DNA from: Brachionus manjavacas
Lineage: Eukaryota; Rotifera; Eurotatoria; Ploima; Brachionidae
Reading direction: 5' to 3'
DNA: 64,000 nucleotides
Assembly: GCA_019054805.1 (NCBI GenBank)
Contig: JAHQIY010000010.1
Span: 293,501 to 357,500, forward strand
Position numbers and translations under genes: made by a program. Below the pieces are notes generated by a model. It saw only the letters and a list, made by a program, of their open reading frames with translations, was not told where the DNA came from and did not search any database. Shown here piece by piece: positions 11,901 to 19,867 of this stretch (its first letter is position 1; every line of letters starts with the position of its first letter).

Positions 11901-14530
11901 GCTTGCTTCGGATCGCATTGTTCATCAATTGGCAAATTTTGTATTAAATGATTTTCTTAGGAAAAATTATAAAAAAAAAAAAACTTTTGATTTTTTAATC
12001 CTAAAATTTACCTCCACTAGTAGTCAGCATTTGATTACTGGTGAGAGCATGGAGAGCCTCGTAACAAAATACATCGCAATGAAGAGCAGATTTGTAGCAT
12101 TCAACAGCTGCATCGCTACATCCCAGCGCTTCATGAATTTGACCTCTTAATAAATTTAAAGCTGCTTTGATCTAAAATAAAATTTTTGAAAAAATAAAAT
12201 TTTTAACTTTTAAATTTTACATTTCTTCCATTTAAAGTGAAACTAACTGCATTTTCGAAATTGTTTATCAGAACTTTATGTCCCAGATTGTGCTCTTCCC
12301 AATTTAATATTTCCAAAGCTTGTTCATACTCTTTGCACGCCACCTTTTTATATTTCTCATTTTACTGTTGACAAAGCAAATTTCAAACAACTTACTTACA
12401 TGACATTTTGCAGCAACGTATCGAAAAAGTATATTTTTCTACAACAGAATTCAATTATAGGCTTTAACTTAAGCTTTAGATAATTCATTACTTGATTCAA
12501 GTCTCGGTCTTTGATAATATTCAAAGCTCGCTGATATTGGCCACAACAAAAAAGACAATGTATAAAAGTGTATAAATCTTTTATCGAGTCTTTTTCTAAA
12601 ACACATATTTTATCTGCCCAAAATAATGCTGTATCATAACAATGCTAAATAAAAAAAAAATTTAATTTTTAAAAAAACTTTTCATGAAATTTTATATTAT
12701 TTTTAACAAAAAAGTTGTTCATTTTATCAAAAAATTTAAATTTTTAAAATAAAAGGAATTTAAGGAAATTCATGAATTTCCTTATTAGAGTCACAAATTT
12801 CCTTATTATGAATCTTAATAAGGAAATTCGTGGTATGACTTATTAAAGAAAATAAACTGGTATTTCTAAAGGCATTACAATTTTGTTTGATATTTATTTA
12901 ACTAAACTAAGTTTCAAAATTAGTCTTTTTTTTTTAATTTTATTAATCCGAAATCGATTAGACGAAATGACAAATAACAAAAATAGTGTAATTTTTTTTC
13001 AGCACTTTAATTTAATGAGTCTATCATATATCTGAAAAAGAATAACCGGAAGAAATACTGAATAGTTATGCGCATAGAAAAGGTGGAAAGACTGCCCAAA
13101 ATGGAATTTTTTAATTTTGTCACTGAAATAAATAATTTTAGCAATTAAAAAAAAATTGTATTTAGGATACAAATTTTTTATTCTAATCGTTAAAGAATTT
13201 TTATTTTAAGTTAATAGATTGCTTCATTTTAACGATAATATTTGTCTTTTTTTTCTGCAATTATTTAAATATTTAAAAAACGTTATAGTAAAAAAAATTA
13301 AATTTTGAGAATTCCTTTATTCCGACTCCTCTTATTTATTTATTTTTTTAAATCTAAAATTATCTAGATATTTTCGAAATTATAATCTATAACTTGAATT
13401 AAAAATTATCAAAAAGTCTCGGATTAATTATTATATTAAATTAAAATTAATATTTTGTATTTAATATTTTCAAATCTTGTTCATAAGTTTATTTTCTTAT
13501 TTTAATTAAATGTTTTATTTTTACACGGTCAATTTTCTGAATTAATAATTTTTATTTATATTTGTCCTTAAAAAGTATATCTTTGATATAATTCTTCAAA
13601 ATTAATTTTTTTTTATTTCAATTTATTCATTTTAATTTCCTTCTATATTTTTGTTTTAATCTAATTTTAACCCTTTTTTCTTATTTTAATCTGATGAAAC
13701 TTTTGCCCGTCAAAGATAAACAAAATGTTAACAAAAATTATCCTTGCTTCAAATTTTTCAGAGAAATGATGAGACGGTAAAAGTTGGACAATTTTTAATA
13801 TTGGCCACTTCAATATGTTTCGGAAGTAAATTATACTGTTAAAATTTAAAATAATAAAGTCATCTAAAATGTTAAAAAAAAATATTATGTAGGTAGAGCT
13901 TTGACTTGTAAAAATGAAAACTTAGTCCTTCCTTTCAGTCACTTAATAATATTTGATAATTTTTTTTTCTTTTTTGAAAAAGTTTTACTAAAGTTGAGTA
14001 AAAATTAATAATTATTGAAGTGAACGTCGAAATAAAGCATTTGCACAGTTAAATAAATGATCAGAAAAAGAATTGATGATTTTCTTTTATTCATGAATTT
14101 CAAAAAGAATAAAATTTTTTTATTATTTTTTTTGGTAATGTGGTCACGTAATTGGTGACAAGAACGGATTTGGAAAATCTAAGTGCTTTTTTTATTTAAT
14201 AAGTAATTTTTATAGCGTTAAAGTAAAAAAAGTTAAAAGCTCTCTAAAATATTGAAATTTAAATTTAGCCAGTTCAGGTATTCGTGAAAATTATCCAGAA
14301 AAATAATTTTTCTATTTTAAGAAATTCTTACTTGATTAAATTTTTAACCAAATTTAGTCTAGAAAATTTTACTATGTTTTATATCTTACAATTTCTAAAA
14401 ATTCTTTGACCATCACTCTAAAGCTTTCCACCAATTTACCATCTTTGATCGCTGTGTCCATATTCTGAGCACTCACTGACTCGCTAAAAGTCGTTTTTCT
14501 TTCTAAATTTTGCTGAATCTTGAAGGACAT
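5923..14530 (-). CDS. CDC16: CDC16/APC6, TPR subunit of the anaphase-promoting complex
   Basis: Known role of the family: scaffold TPR subunit of the APC/C ubiquitin ligase, which drives mitotic exit. Exons in transcript order: 14530-14390, 12644-12492, 12438-12400, 12343-12221, 12171-12012, 11955-11861, 11715-11564, 11515-11436, 9351-9231, 9183-9058, 9008-8856, 8808-8683, 8631-8496, 8451-8310, 6164-5923. All junctions are GT-AG and keep one frame of 662 aa (human CDC16 is about 620). Diagnostic matches: YDTALFWADKICVLEKD (res ~50), LDRDQFHKTC (~290), DAVSWFAVGCYYLLIG (~330), PAWLALGHSFAQESEHDQA (~365), LPFLYIGLEYTLSNNFKLAE (~400), EWEPLLNNLGHVCRKLKKYQ (~475). ATG at 14530 is the first in frame. 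The last exon, serine/methionine-rich, is joined by inference; without it, exon 14 reads on to a stop at 8287 (589 aa). Very sure of identity, less of the 3' end. Confidence 0.95.
7752..8006. mobile_element. Small hAT-like inverted-repeat element (MITE)
   Basis: About 255 bp with imperfect terminal inverted repeats: left CAAGACCTGTTTATAAGTCA, right end reverse-complemented CAGACTTGTTTTTAAGTCAC. Both arms are studded with AAGTC/GACTT motifs. Related ends occur at 11120-11355, 37955-38020 and next to the hAT relic near 19835. It lies in the probable 2.1-kb last intron of CDC16. Assignment to hAT is inferred from the shared motif at the hAT relic; a clean 8-bp target duplication is not visible. 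Confidence 0.5.
8182..8282. repeat. Nested palindrome with ACGTTAATTT motifs
   Basis: A 14-bp perfect inverted repeat, TACTTAAAAATTAC / GTAATTTTTAAGTA, separated by about 15 nt (8220-8262), is flanked on both sides by the direct motif AAATTTACGTTAATTT. The same ACGTAAA/ACGTTAA words occur at 690-840, 17090-17165, 38641 and 57720. Confidence 0.55.
9494..9535. repeat. Perfect 17-bp hairpin in a CDC16 intron
   Basis: AACAGTTCAAAGTCTAA (9494-9510) and its exact reverse complement (9519-9535) are separated by the 8-nt loop GATACTCA. It lies in the 2.1-kb intron between exons 8 and 9 of CDC16. It could be the remnant of a tiny palindromic element or an intron-encoded RNA hairpin. It is shorter than a typical animal pre-miRNA stem, so no RNA gene is called. 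Confidence 0.75.
9868..10046. repeat. Inverted repeat with GCAACATGGTGCAACAT motif
   Basis: ATGCAGCATGGTGCAACATT at about 9870-9890 is paired with the reverse complement of GGATGTTGCACCATGTTGCA at about 10023-10043, separated by roughly 130 bp. Probably the ends of a small non-autonomous element in the same CDC16 intron. No coding content inside. Confidence 0.5.
10080..10124. repeat. 45-bp exact dispersed repeat, copy 1
   Basis: A 45-bp stretch that includes ATCATTTTGTACTGAATTTC is repeated without a mismatch at 27574-27618, in the same orientation. One copy lies in a CDC16 intron and the other in a CCNY intron; flanking sequence does not obviously match. Confidence 0.7.
10598..11090. mobile_element. 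Inverted-repeat element with AAGGTGCAAT ends, about 490 bp
   Basis: Begins AAGGTGCAATTTGTGCAGA and ends with ATTGCACCTT, whose reverse complement continues AAGGTGCAATAAGTGCATAA. The termini match over about 10 perfect bases and then imperfectly. The interior has no open frame of note. Located in the long CDC16 intron; probably a non-autonomous DNA transposon of unknown superfamily. Confidence 0.5.
11120..11355. mobile_element. Decayed AAGTC-rich (hAT-like) element
   Basis: Right end GACTTAAACTTGTGGCTTTT followed by AAACAACTCTG resembles the element end at 37980-38020 and the right end near 8006. The left boundary (CCAAGTCAAAGTCC at 11125) is poorly conserved. No coding content. It is in the CDC16 intron immediately after exon 8. 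Confidence 0.4.
12755..12855. repeat. Cluster of AAGGAAATT palindromes
   Basis: Within 100 bp there is an 18-22-bp palindrome AAGGAAATTCATGAATTTCC and a hairpin AAATTTCCTTATT / AATAAGGAAATT. Together they make several alternating copies of AAGGAAATT and its complement. Located in the 1.7-kb first intron of CDC16. Possibly the core of a small foldback element. Confidence 0.5.
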
Positions 14531-14532
14531 TG

Positions 14533-14689
14533 CTACGAAAAAATTTAAAAAAGACAAGCATTTAAAAAAAAAAGAGATAACCACATCTCGTTGATTTTGT
14601 AAATAAAATAAAAAATTTAACCAAATAGAATTTTATTTTTAAAATAAGTCTTAATAAGTTTTTAAAATTATGAAAATTAAATAATTTAT
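14533..14689 (-). promoter_or_regulatory. ETFB-CDC16 intercistronic region with 3' splice-site motif
   Basis: Only 159 bp separate the ETFB stop (14690) from the CDC16 start (14530). On the minus strand the spacer holds AATAAA-type signals and ends in TTTTTTCGTAG, directly followed by CAATG; the ATG is that of CDC16. The AG (14534-14533) leaves only 2 nt before the start codon. This looks like a splice acceptor and could serve either a 5'-UTR intron or spliced-leader addition. That interpretation is inference. Confidence 0.45.
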
Positions 14690-15564
14690 TTAGACAACGC
14701 CCAACTTTTTGATGCGTTCCACGAGTTCTTCGCTGGAAGCAACTTTGCCGCCGCCTTGGCGCTTTGGCGGTTCGGAAACTTTAACTATTTCTTGTCGCGG
14801 AGAAATATCAACGCCTAGGTCTTTTGGCGATACCTTTTTCAATGGTTTCTTTTTTGCCTTCATAATATTTGGCAAAGTGGCATAGCGAGGAGTGTTCAAA
14901 CGAAGATCGGCTGTAATTACAGCCGGCAGCTTGATTAGTATTGTTTCCAAACCACCATCAATCTCTCTTTCACAAGTAGCTTCTTTAGCTCCATCTTTCA
15001 TTTGAAGTTTGGATGCAAAAGTAGCTTGGGGCCAATTCAGCACAGCGGCTGTCATTTGTCCAGTTTGATTGCAGTCATCATCTATAGCCTAGTTATAATT
15101 CCACATTAAAAAGTGAAATTAAAATCAAAAAATCATCTTTACTTGCTTTCCTAGGATGATTAGATCTACTTTTTCTTGTTCAGCTAATTTGGCCAATATT
15201 TTTGATACGTGGATAGGCTGCAAAGTTTCATATTCTTTAGCAGGAACTTCAACATGAACAGCTTTGTCAGCACCAAGCGCCAATGCAGTTCGCAAAACAT
15301 CTTGTGATTGTGCTGGACCGCAAGATACCGCAATTACTTCACTGGCTAGTTTCTTTTCTTTAAGCCTGACTGCTTCTTCCATGGCAATTTCATCAAATGG
15401 GTTTAGCGCATGCTTAACCCCTTCGGTGACCACACCCGAAAAGTCCGATTTTACTTGGATCTTGGTGTTATTTGGATAAATAATGTTTCAGAAATAGAAT
15501 GGTTTCTTACCTTGACAGCATAGTCTATTGCACGCTTGCAACCCACCAAAATTCTTAAGGACAT
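14690..15564 (-). CDS. ETFB: Electron transfer flavoprotein subunit beta
   Basis: Known family role: with ETFA it forms the mitochondrial-matrix heterodimer that accepts electrons from acyl-CoA dehydrogenases and passes them to ETF-ubiquinone oxidoreductase; the beta subunit binds AMP. Exons: 15564-15511, 15460-15143, 15088-14690; introns of 50 and 54 nt, both GT-AG; 256 aa against about 255 in human. Visible hallmarks: [18 protein letters not shown] start, [18 protein letters not shown] (~res 29), [20 protein letters not shown] (~60), [15 protein letters not shown] (~121-135), [11 protein letters not shown] (~164) and the partner-recognition loop [17 protein letters not shown] (~189-205) with the key leucine at ~196. 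No N-terminal presequence, as usual for the beta subunit. It sits tightly upstream of CDC16 on the same strand. Confidence 0.97.
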
Positions 15565-15600
15565 TTTGTTCCAAAATTTTCTACGGACAAAAAAAAATTA
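15565..15600 (-). promoter_or_regulatory. 3' splice-site-like motif just upstream of the ETFB start
   Basis: Reading the minus strand, TTTTTTTTTGTCCGTAG ends at 15581, 16 nt before the ETFB ATG. It is a strong polypyrimidine-AG acceptor and shares the CGTAG core with the motif before CDC16. It implies either a 5'-UTR intron or trans-splicing. No matching donor can be assigned with confidence. Confidence 0.4.
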
Positions 15601-16377
15601 AATTATATAATACTTCAAAAAATTTAAGCAAAATTTAAGAGTTTGAATTCAAAGTTTAATTTGTATACAACTTAGTGTTCAGATGTTTTGCCAAGCAAAT
15701 AATTTTGGAAATTTTGCATCAATTTGAAAAAAATCACAAAATTTAACATTACATTTGTTCATTTTGGTTATTTTTGTAGAAAAGACTCACAATAAAAGTT
15801 CAAGTTATTTTGTCGTTTTTGATTTTGATGACAATTTAGGATCCAGTCATGGATATTTCACCTATGAATCATCTCATTTTTTATATTCATGAAAAATGTT
15901 TTTGGATCAAAAACAGGAAATTTTCATCTTTTTCTCTTCAAAACATTTAAAAAAGACTAGATCATGAAAAAATTTGCATTTTAATCTCGACTTTCCTTTT
16001 GATCGTGAGAAAATTCAGTTTTTCAAACAGAAATTAAAAGAAACAAGTTGCCATCAATATATCTTTTAAACAGTAGCAGAATGTCTTTGAAAAGATACGA
16101 AGAAAATTTTAATATAATTTGAATTTTTATTTATTTATGTAAAATTTTTTCTAAAAATTCGTAAATTACCGAAACAATGAGAAACAAAAAGAAAATTATA
16201 AAGAGAGAAAAGAAAAATGGAAAAAAAAAGAAAAAAAAAGAAAAAAAAAAAAGAATAATAATTATTGAAATTATAGGAAAGTTATAAATATAAACATTTA
16301 AATTTAAATTTAAAATTAACGAATGCTGCTCTTATTTTGTCTTAAATTTATTAATTTTATTTAAAATTTATTTTTTA

Positions 16378-16430
16378 CATCGCCTACAAGGCGTTCATTG
16401 AATAAATAAATAAATAAAAATAAATAAAAC
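16378..16430 (+). repeat. LINE-type 3' terminus with hairpin and (AAAT)n tail
   Basis: TTTTTTACATCGCCTACAAG followed by GCGTTCATTG and then repeated AATA units. The CGCC...GGCG hairpin just before a tetranucleotide tail is a common form of jockey-type non-LTR 3' ends. No coding sequence remains upstream, so it is a dead-on-arrival tail or an eroded copy. Confidence 0.4.
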
Positions 16431-16432
16431 AG

Positions 16433-16540
16433 TCAGTAAAGAAGAATTACTTACTCTAATAGCCGAAAGAGATGAAGCTAGTACATCCAATATTTCTGGA
16501 AGTCGAAATTGCCCAAGAATTAATATAAATTATTTAAATT
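16433..16540 (+). pseudogene. Short coding-like fragment, unidentified
   Basis: In one frame the segment reads VSKEELLTLIAERDEASTSN, then ISGSRNCPRIN before stopping. The composition is protein-like and unlike the neighbouring AT-rich DNA. Its position directly after the LINE-like tail suggests a fragment of another mobile element. No family recognised. Confidence 0.25.
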
Positions 16541-17579
16541 ATATTTTCTTTTTATTAAGGCGATTTACTGGGTTAATTTATAAACTATTATATAATATCT
16601 ATTTATTTAATGGAAGTAATAAATGGTTTTTACAACAAGATACACAAAAACCATATCAAAAATAAAATCATTCTTAATGTTAAGCCAAAAGTTAGTTGTT
16701 GAATTTTAGATCTTTTTTCCAAAATAATTCTTTTAATTTATATAAAAATTTTTAAAAATTTAAACTTAACAAAAATCAAAAACAATTTAATTTAATTTAT
16801 CATTTATTTCTATTGACAAAAACTTACCATGGCTATTCAAGCCAAACTTGAACTCAGCTTTTCAAAAAGGCCACCCCATAGTTTCACACTCGACAGCAAA
16901 AAAGTAATTTAAAAACCCCTAAAAATGTCCAAAAGAAACGTTCCGGACTGCCTTATGTGAATAAATACTTTATTTTTTTTTGGAAATTTGTTAATTTTGT
17001 TATCTTGTCAAGTCATTTTAAAAAATGACAGCGACATACTGTGGCTATTTGACACTAAGGTTTTTACCTTTTTTATCTTAAAATTACCACTTTTACGTAA
17101 ATTTTCGTAATTTTACACTTTGAAGAACCAGTAAATTTACGAAATTTTACAATAATTTTCGAAAAAACTGGTAAAAAAAAAATTAATTTCTTTCAACTTT
17201 AGACATCTATTCAACCATGCAATCTTTCACAAAATTTTGGTCACCAACCGGTAAACCCAAATATATAATATTTTTATGGTGGGGTATTCTAAGATTACCT
17301 AAATTAAATTCATAATTCTAATCACTTTGGCTGGCCCATTTCAAACATGCTGATTTCGCTTCATTGAATTCTACTTTCCAATAATTTTCAAAAAAAACTG
17401 GTAAAAACAAAAGGGCCAAAAAATATCTTTTTTAATTGTTTTTTTTTTAACAATTTTAGGTGTTAAAATTGTAAAATATTGTAGATTCATGTAATATCGC
17501 TTTTAAATCAAAAAAGTGTCGTTAATTCAATGTAATTTTTTAAGGATAAAAAGGAAAAATTTTTTTTGATAAAAAGATT

Positions 17580-17830
17580 TCTAAACAAAACATTGTGAAT
17601 GATTTCATGAAAATCGATGAAAAGATGTCTAAATTTTTACGAAATTTATTTACTCTTTACTCCCTCGGATGGAAACCTAAACTTATGGCACCCGAATCTG
17701 TAGGCTTTTTGTATAAACAATATTGTCAATCGATTCTTCGATACTCAATGGAGAACTCTTCACAAGCGAAATTAAACTGAACGAATTAAATATTAGACAA
17801 ATCTTATTGTAAAAAGAAAAATTGGTATTA
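17580..17830 (+). pseudogene. LINE reverse-transcriptase C-terminal relic
   Basis: The frame from 17595 gives FLRNLFTLYSLGWKPKLMAP, then VGFLYKQYCQSILRYSMENS, and on the far side of a stop the words LNELNIRQ. This resembles the thumb/C-terminal part of some non-LTR reverse transcriptases (L..LGxKPxxxxP...GFxYKxYCxxxLxYGxEN...LNxRQ). Catalytic motifs are not present and the copy is short and broken. Identification rests on memory of the family pattern only. Confidence 0.4.
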
Positions 17831-18064
17831 TGAAATAGAGAAAAAATGTATTGGTCTGATTAAAATTATATTTGGTCTGTAGAATACTGATTGAGCAGTT
17901 TTATTGATTTGGTCGGTAATTTATAATAAAAAAATCAATAGAATTTGGTAAACTATCTGTGAAAAAAAATTTATAGCAGTATAAATTAAAAATATAAGTA
18001 AGCTTTAATTAAAAATTAATAAGTTATAATCAAGATATAATAAATTATTAACACCATTTTAATC

Positions 18065-18283
18065 ATGGCCTTATTAAAGGCTTTTCTTATAAGAGCATTT
18101 TTTATAAGTGCTAAATATTCATATAAATTTAGTAAGAATTATAGAATATTTTTAACAAAACAAAAGTATGAATTAGTTAAAAAAAAACTAAAATATTTAA
18201 AAATGGACATTGAAACTGATGCTCCCTTTTACGAATCTAACGATGAAGTAGAAGAGGAACAAGAAGAAGATCAAGAAGTATAA
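18065..18283 (+). CDS. Unidentified 72-aa open frame with acidic C-terminus
   Basis: Starts MALLKAFLIRAFFISAKYSY, has a lysine-rich middle and ends in a glutamate/aspartate-rich run (NDEVEEEQEEDQEV). No family is recognised. It lies just left of a MITE insertion and, beyond that insertion, of a SWIM-domain MULE relic on the same strand, so it may be a remnant of that transposon rather than a host gene. Codon use is AT-biased like the surroundings. Function unknown. Confidence 0.25.
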   Translation: MALLKAFLIRAFFISAKYSYKFSKNYRIFLTKQKYELVKKKLKYLKMDIETDAPFYESNDEVEEEQEEDQEV

Positions 18284-18322
18284 CCAAGACCTACTTTAAA
18301 AAGGACTAAAGATTGAAATATA

Positions 18323-18984
18323 ACGGGTGTTCAAAAAATCTCGGTGCTTTTTTTAAATGAAAAAAAATATGTTGCGGTAGACGGATCTCCAAAAAATTTT
18401 ACACATGGAAACTTTGGACTGTTTAGTATATAAAAACATGGTCAGCTTTCCAGTTCATGCCTTCCTGATATAAGCAGTCACATGACCTTGAACTTCCTCA
18501 AATCCTCAAAATGTCCTCCAGCCTTTCGATTTTCAAAATGTATTCTTGCATATTGTCGGATAGAAAATTGAATGAGGATAACAACGATATATAAATCATG
18601 TCTGTACAATGTTCTGTTTAAAAGTTATGGCCAAAAAACCCTTAATATTACCTTAATTCCAAGGGGTGAAAAAAAAAGGGATATTTTAACTTTATTAGCA
18701 ATAACTTTGAACGCAATAAGCTATACGCTTAAAATTATAAACTTAAGTAGCAATGAGACTAAGTTATAAAATAAAATTTAAATCAAGTTCATCTTTAAAT
18801 CTCAGCCCCTTTTAGACCTAATTTGTCCAAAATATTTATGGTCTAATTTGAACTAAAAAAAATTATAGAATAACGATAATGGTCCAACTTATATATGCTT
18901 ATTTGAAAGATAAAAGAATAAGATTTAAGTTGATATATAATATTTAGTGATTTAAAAAAGCACCGAGATTTTTTGAACACCCGT
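18323..18984. mobile_element. Mariner-like MITE, 662 bp, TA target duplication
   Basis: Both termini carry ACGGGTGTTCAAAAAATCTC followed by GGTGCTTTTTT, in opposite orientation, identical over about 31 bases. They are flanked on each side by TA (18321-18322 and 18985-18986). The TA duplication and the start of the terminal repeat fit the Tc1/mariner superfamily. The interior has no transposase; a 65-codon open frame at 18572 is not recognised and is probably chance. Near-identity of the ends suggests a relatively recent insertion. It splits the MULE relic to either side. Confidence 0.85.
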
Positions 18985-19059
18985 TAGTCAAAGCTTTTAA
19001 TAATCCTTAATTGGCAGTAGAGTCTTTAGATTCAACCATGTGAGCCAAACATTATTATA

Positions 19060-19330
19060 ATGACAATTACTGAAACTGAGTTAGCTAATTATAAAGAAAA
19101 CAATTATACTCCATGACTACTACAAGTTTTTAAAGTCGAAAAATATTTGGTGCATCAGTATGCAACTGTCCAAGCGGTTTAAAGGATTTTAACAAGTCAA
19201 ACTATGTGCTAACACATAGTCGGAACGGCAATTAGATTGGAGAAAGTAAAAGCAACGGCTTATGCTAAAGGCGGCAAAATAGAAACAAAATCAAAGAGGG
19301 GTAGAAAGCCAAAGTCTTAATATAAGAATG
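19060..19330 (+). pseudogene. SWIM-domain MULE transposase relic (C-terminal end)
   Basis: At about 19158 one frame reads CNCPSGLKDFNKSNYVLTHS; after a one-base shift the adjoining frame reads TAIRLEKVKATAYAKGGK, then ETKSKRGRKPKS and a stop. CxCP...CxH-like spacing followed by a basic KRGRKPK tail matches the SWIM zinc finger and C-terminus of MULE-type transposases, as in the relic at 4400-4880. The second metal-binding Cys/His pair is disrupted by the frameshift. Upstream MTITETELANYKENNY at 19060 may belong to the same protein. Confidence 0.55.
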
Positions 19331-19867
19331 TAGAGATTGTAATTATTTACAAAACGGTATGCAATTAAGTTTTCAATTTTTGAAAATTAAAGAATTTTAC
19401 CAAAAATAAACATATTTAGCTATTTTTTTAAGTTTTTCAGCTATGAAATAAGTTTTTCAGTAAAATAAGAAAAAAAAAGAGGTTCATAGCTCTTTGACAA
19501 TTTATTTTTCTGCAAAAATGCCGAGGCTATTCTTTTTCATATAATTAGTGGTCGGAGGGTCAAGGTATTATCATTATCTAGAAGACATATGGTCCGGTAA
19601 CAGCAACTCAGGAGTCTACTCGTTATTACTACTTTTACAAGTCAAAAATTAGATCTAGTGATCCAACTTATACTTTTGCGTAAAATTTCATTAAATTCTC
19701 TTCAAAATGGTCGGTGGTCGGATTATTCCTAATACCATCCGACCGCGGTCCGTGTTTTTAACTAAGCCATAATTACACCATAAGAAATATTGTCGCATGA
19801 AACCAATAAAAATGGCCCTCAAGCTCGAACACTTGTACTTTGTTACAAAGTCTTGACTTAGTAACTT
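19331..19867. other. No gene; short GGTCGG-rich patch
   Basis: Mostly AT-rich. At about 19545-19750 there are several GGTCGG/CCGACC words, including a small inverted repeat (GGTCGGATTATTCC ... CCGACC). They recall the CGGTC-rich foldback at 45.9-46.3 kb but are too short to assign. Confidence 0.35.

Larger units (their letters stand above)
15600..17579. other. Repeat-bearing intergenic region upstream of ETFB
   Basis: No host gene recognised. Contains an A-rich purine tract (about 16200-16255), a LINE 3' tail at 16378-16430 and a cluster of TTACGTAAATTTTCGTAATTTTAC motifs at 17090-17165. ETFB promoter elements cannot be picked out from the AT-rich background. Confidence 0.45.

Noticed and set aside
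11929-12150. Plus-strand open frame
   Set aside because: Antisense shadow of CDC16 exons 5 and 6.
15264-15479. Plus-strand open frame
   Set aside because: Antisense shadow of ETFB exon 2.
18572-18769. 65-codon open frame inside the mariner-like MITE
   Set aside because: No transposase motif or recognisable family; elements of this size are normally non-coding.
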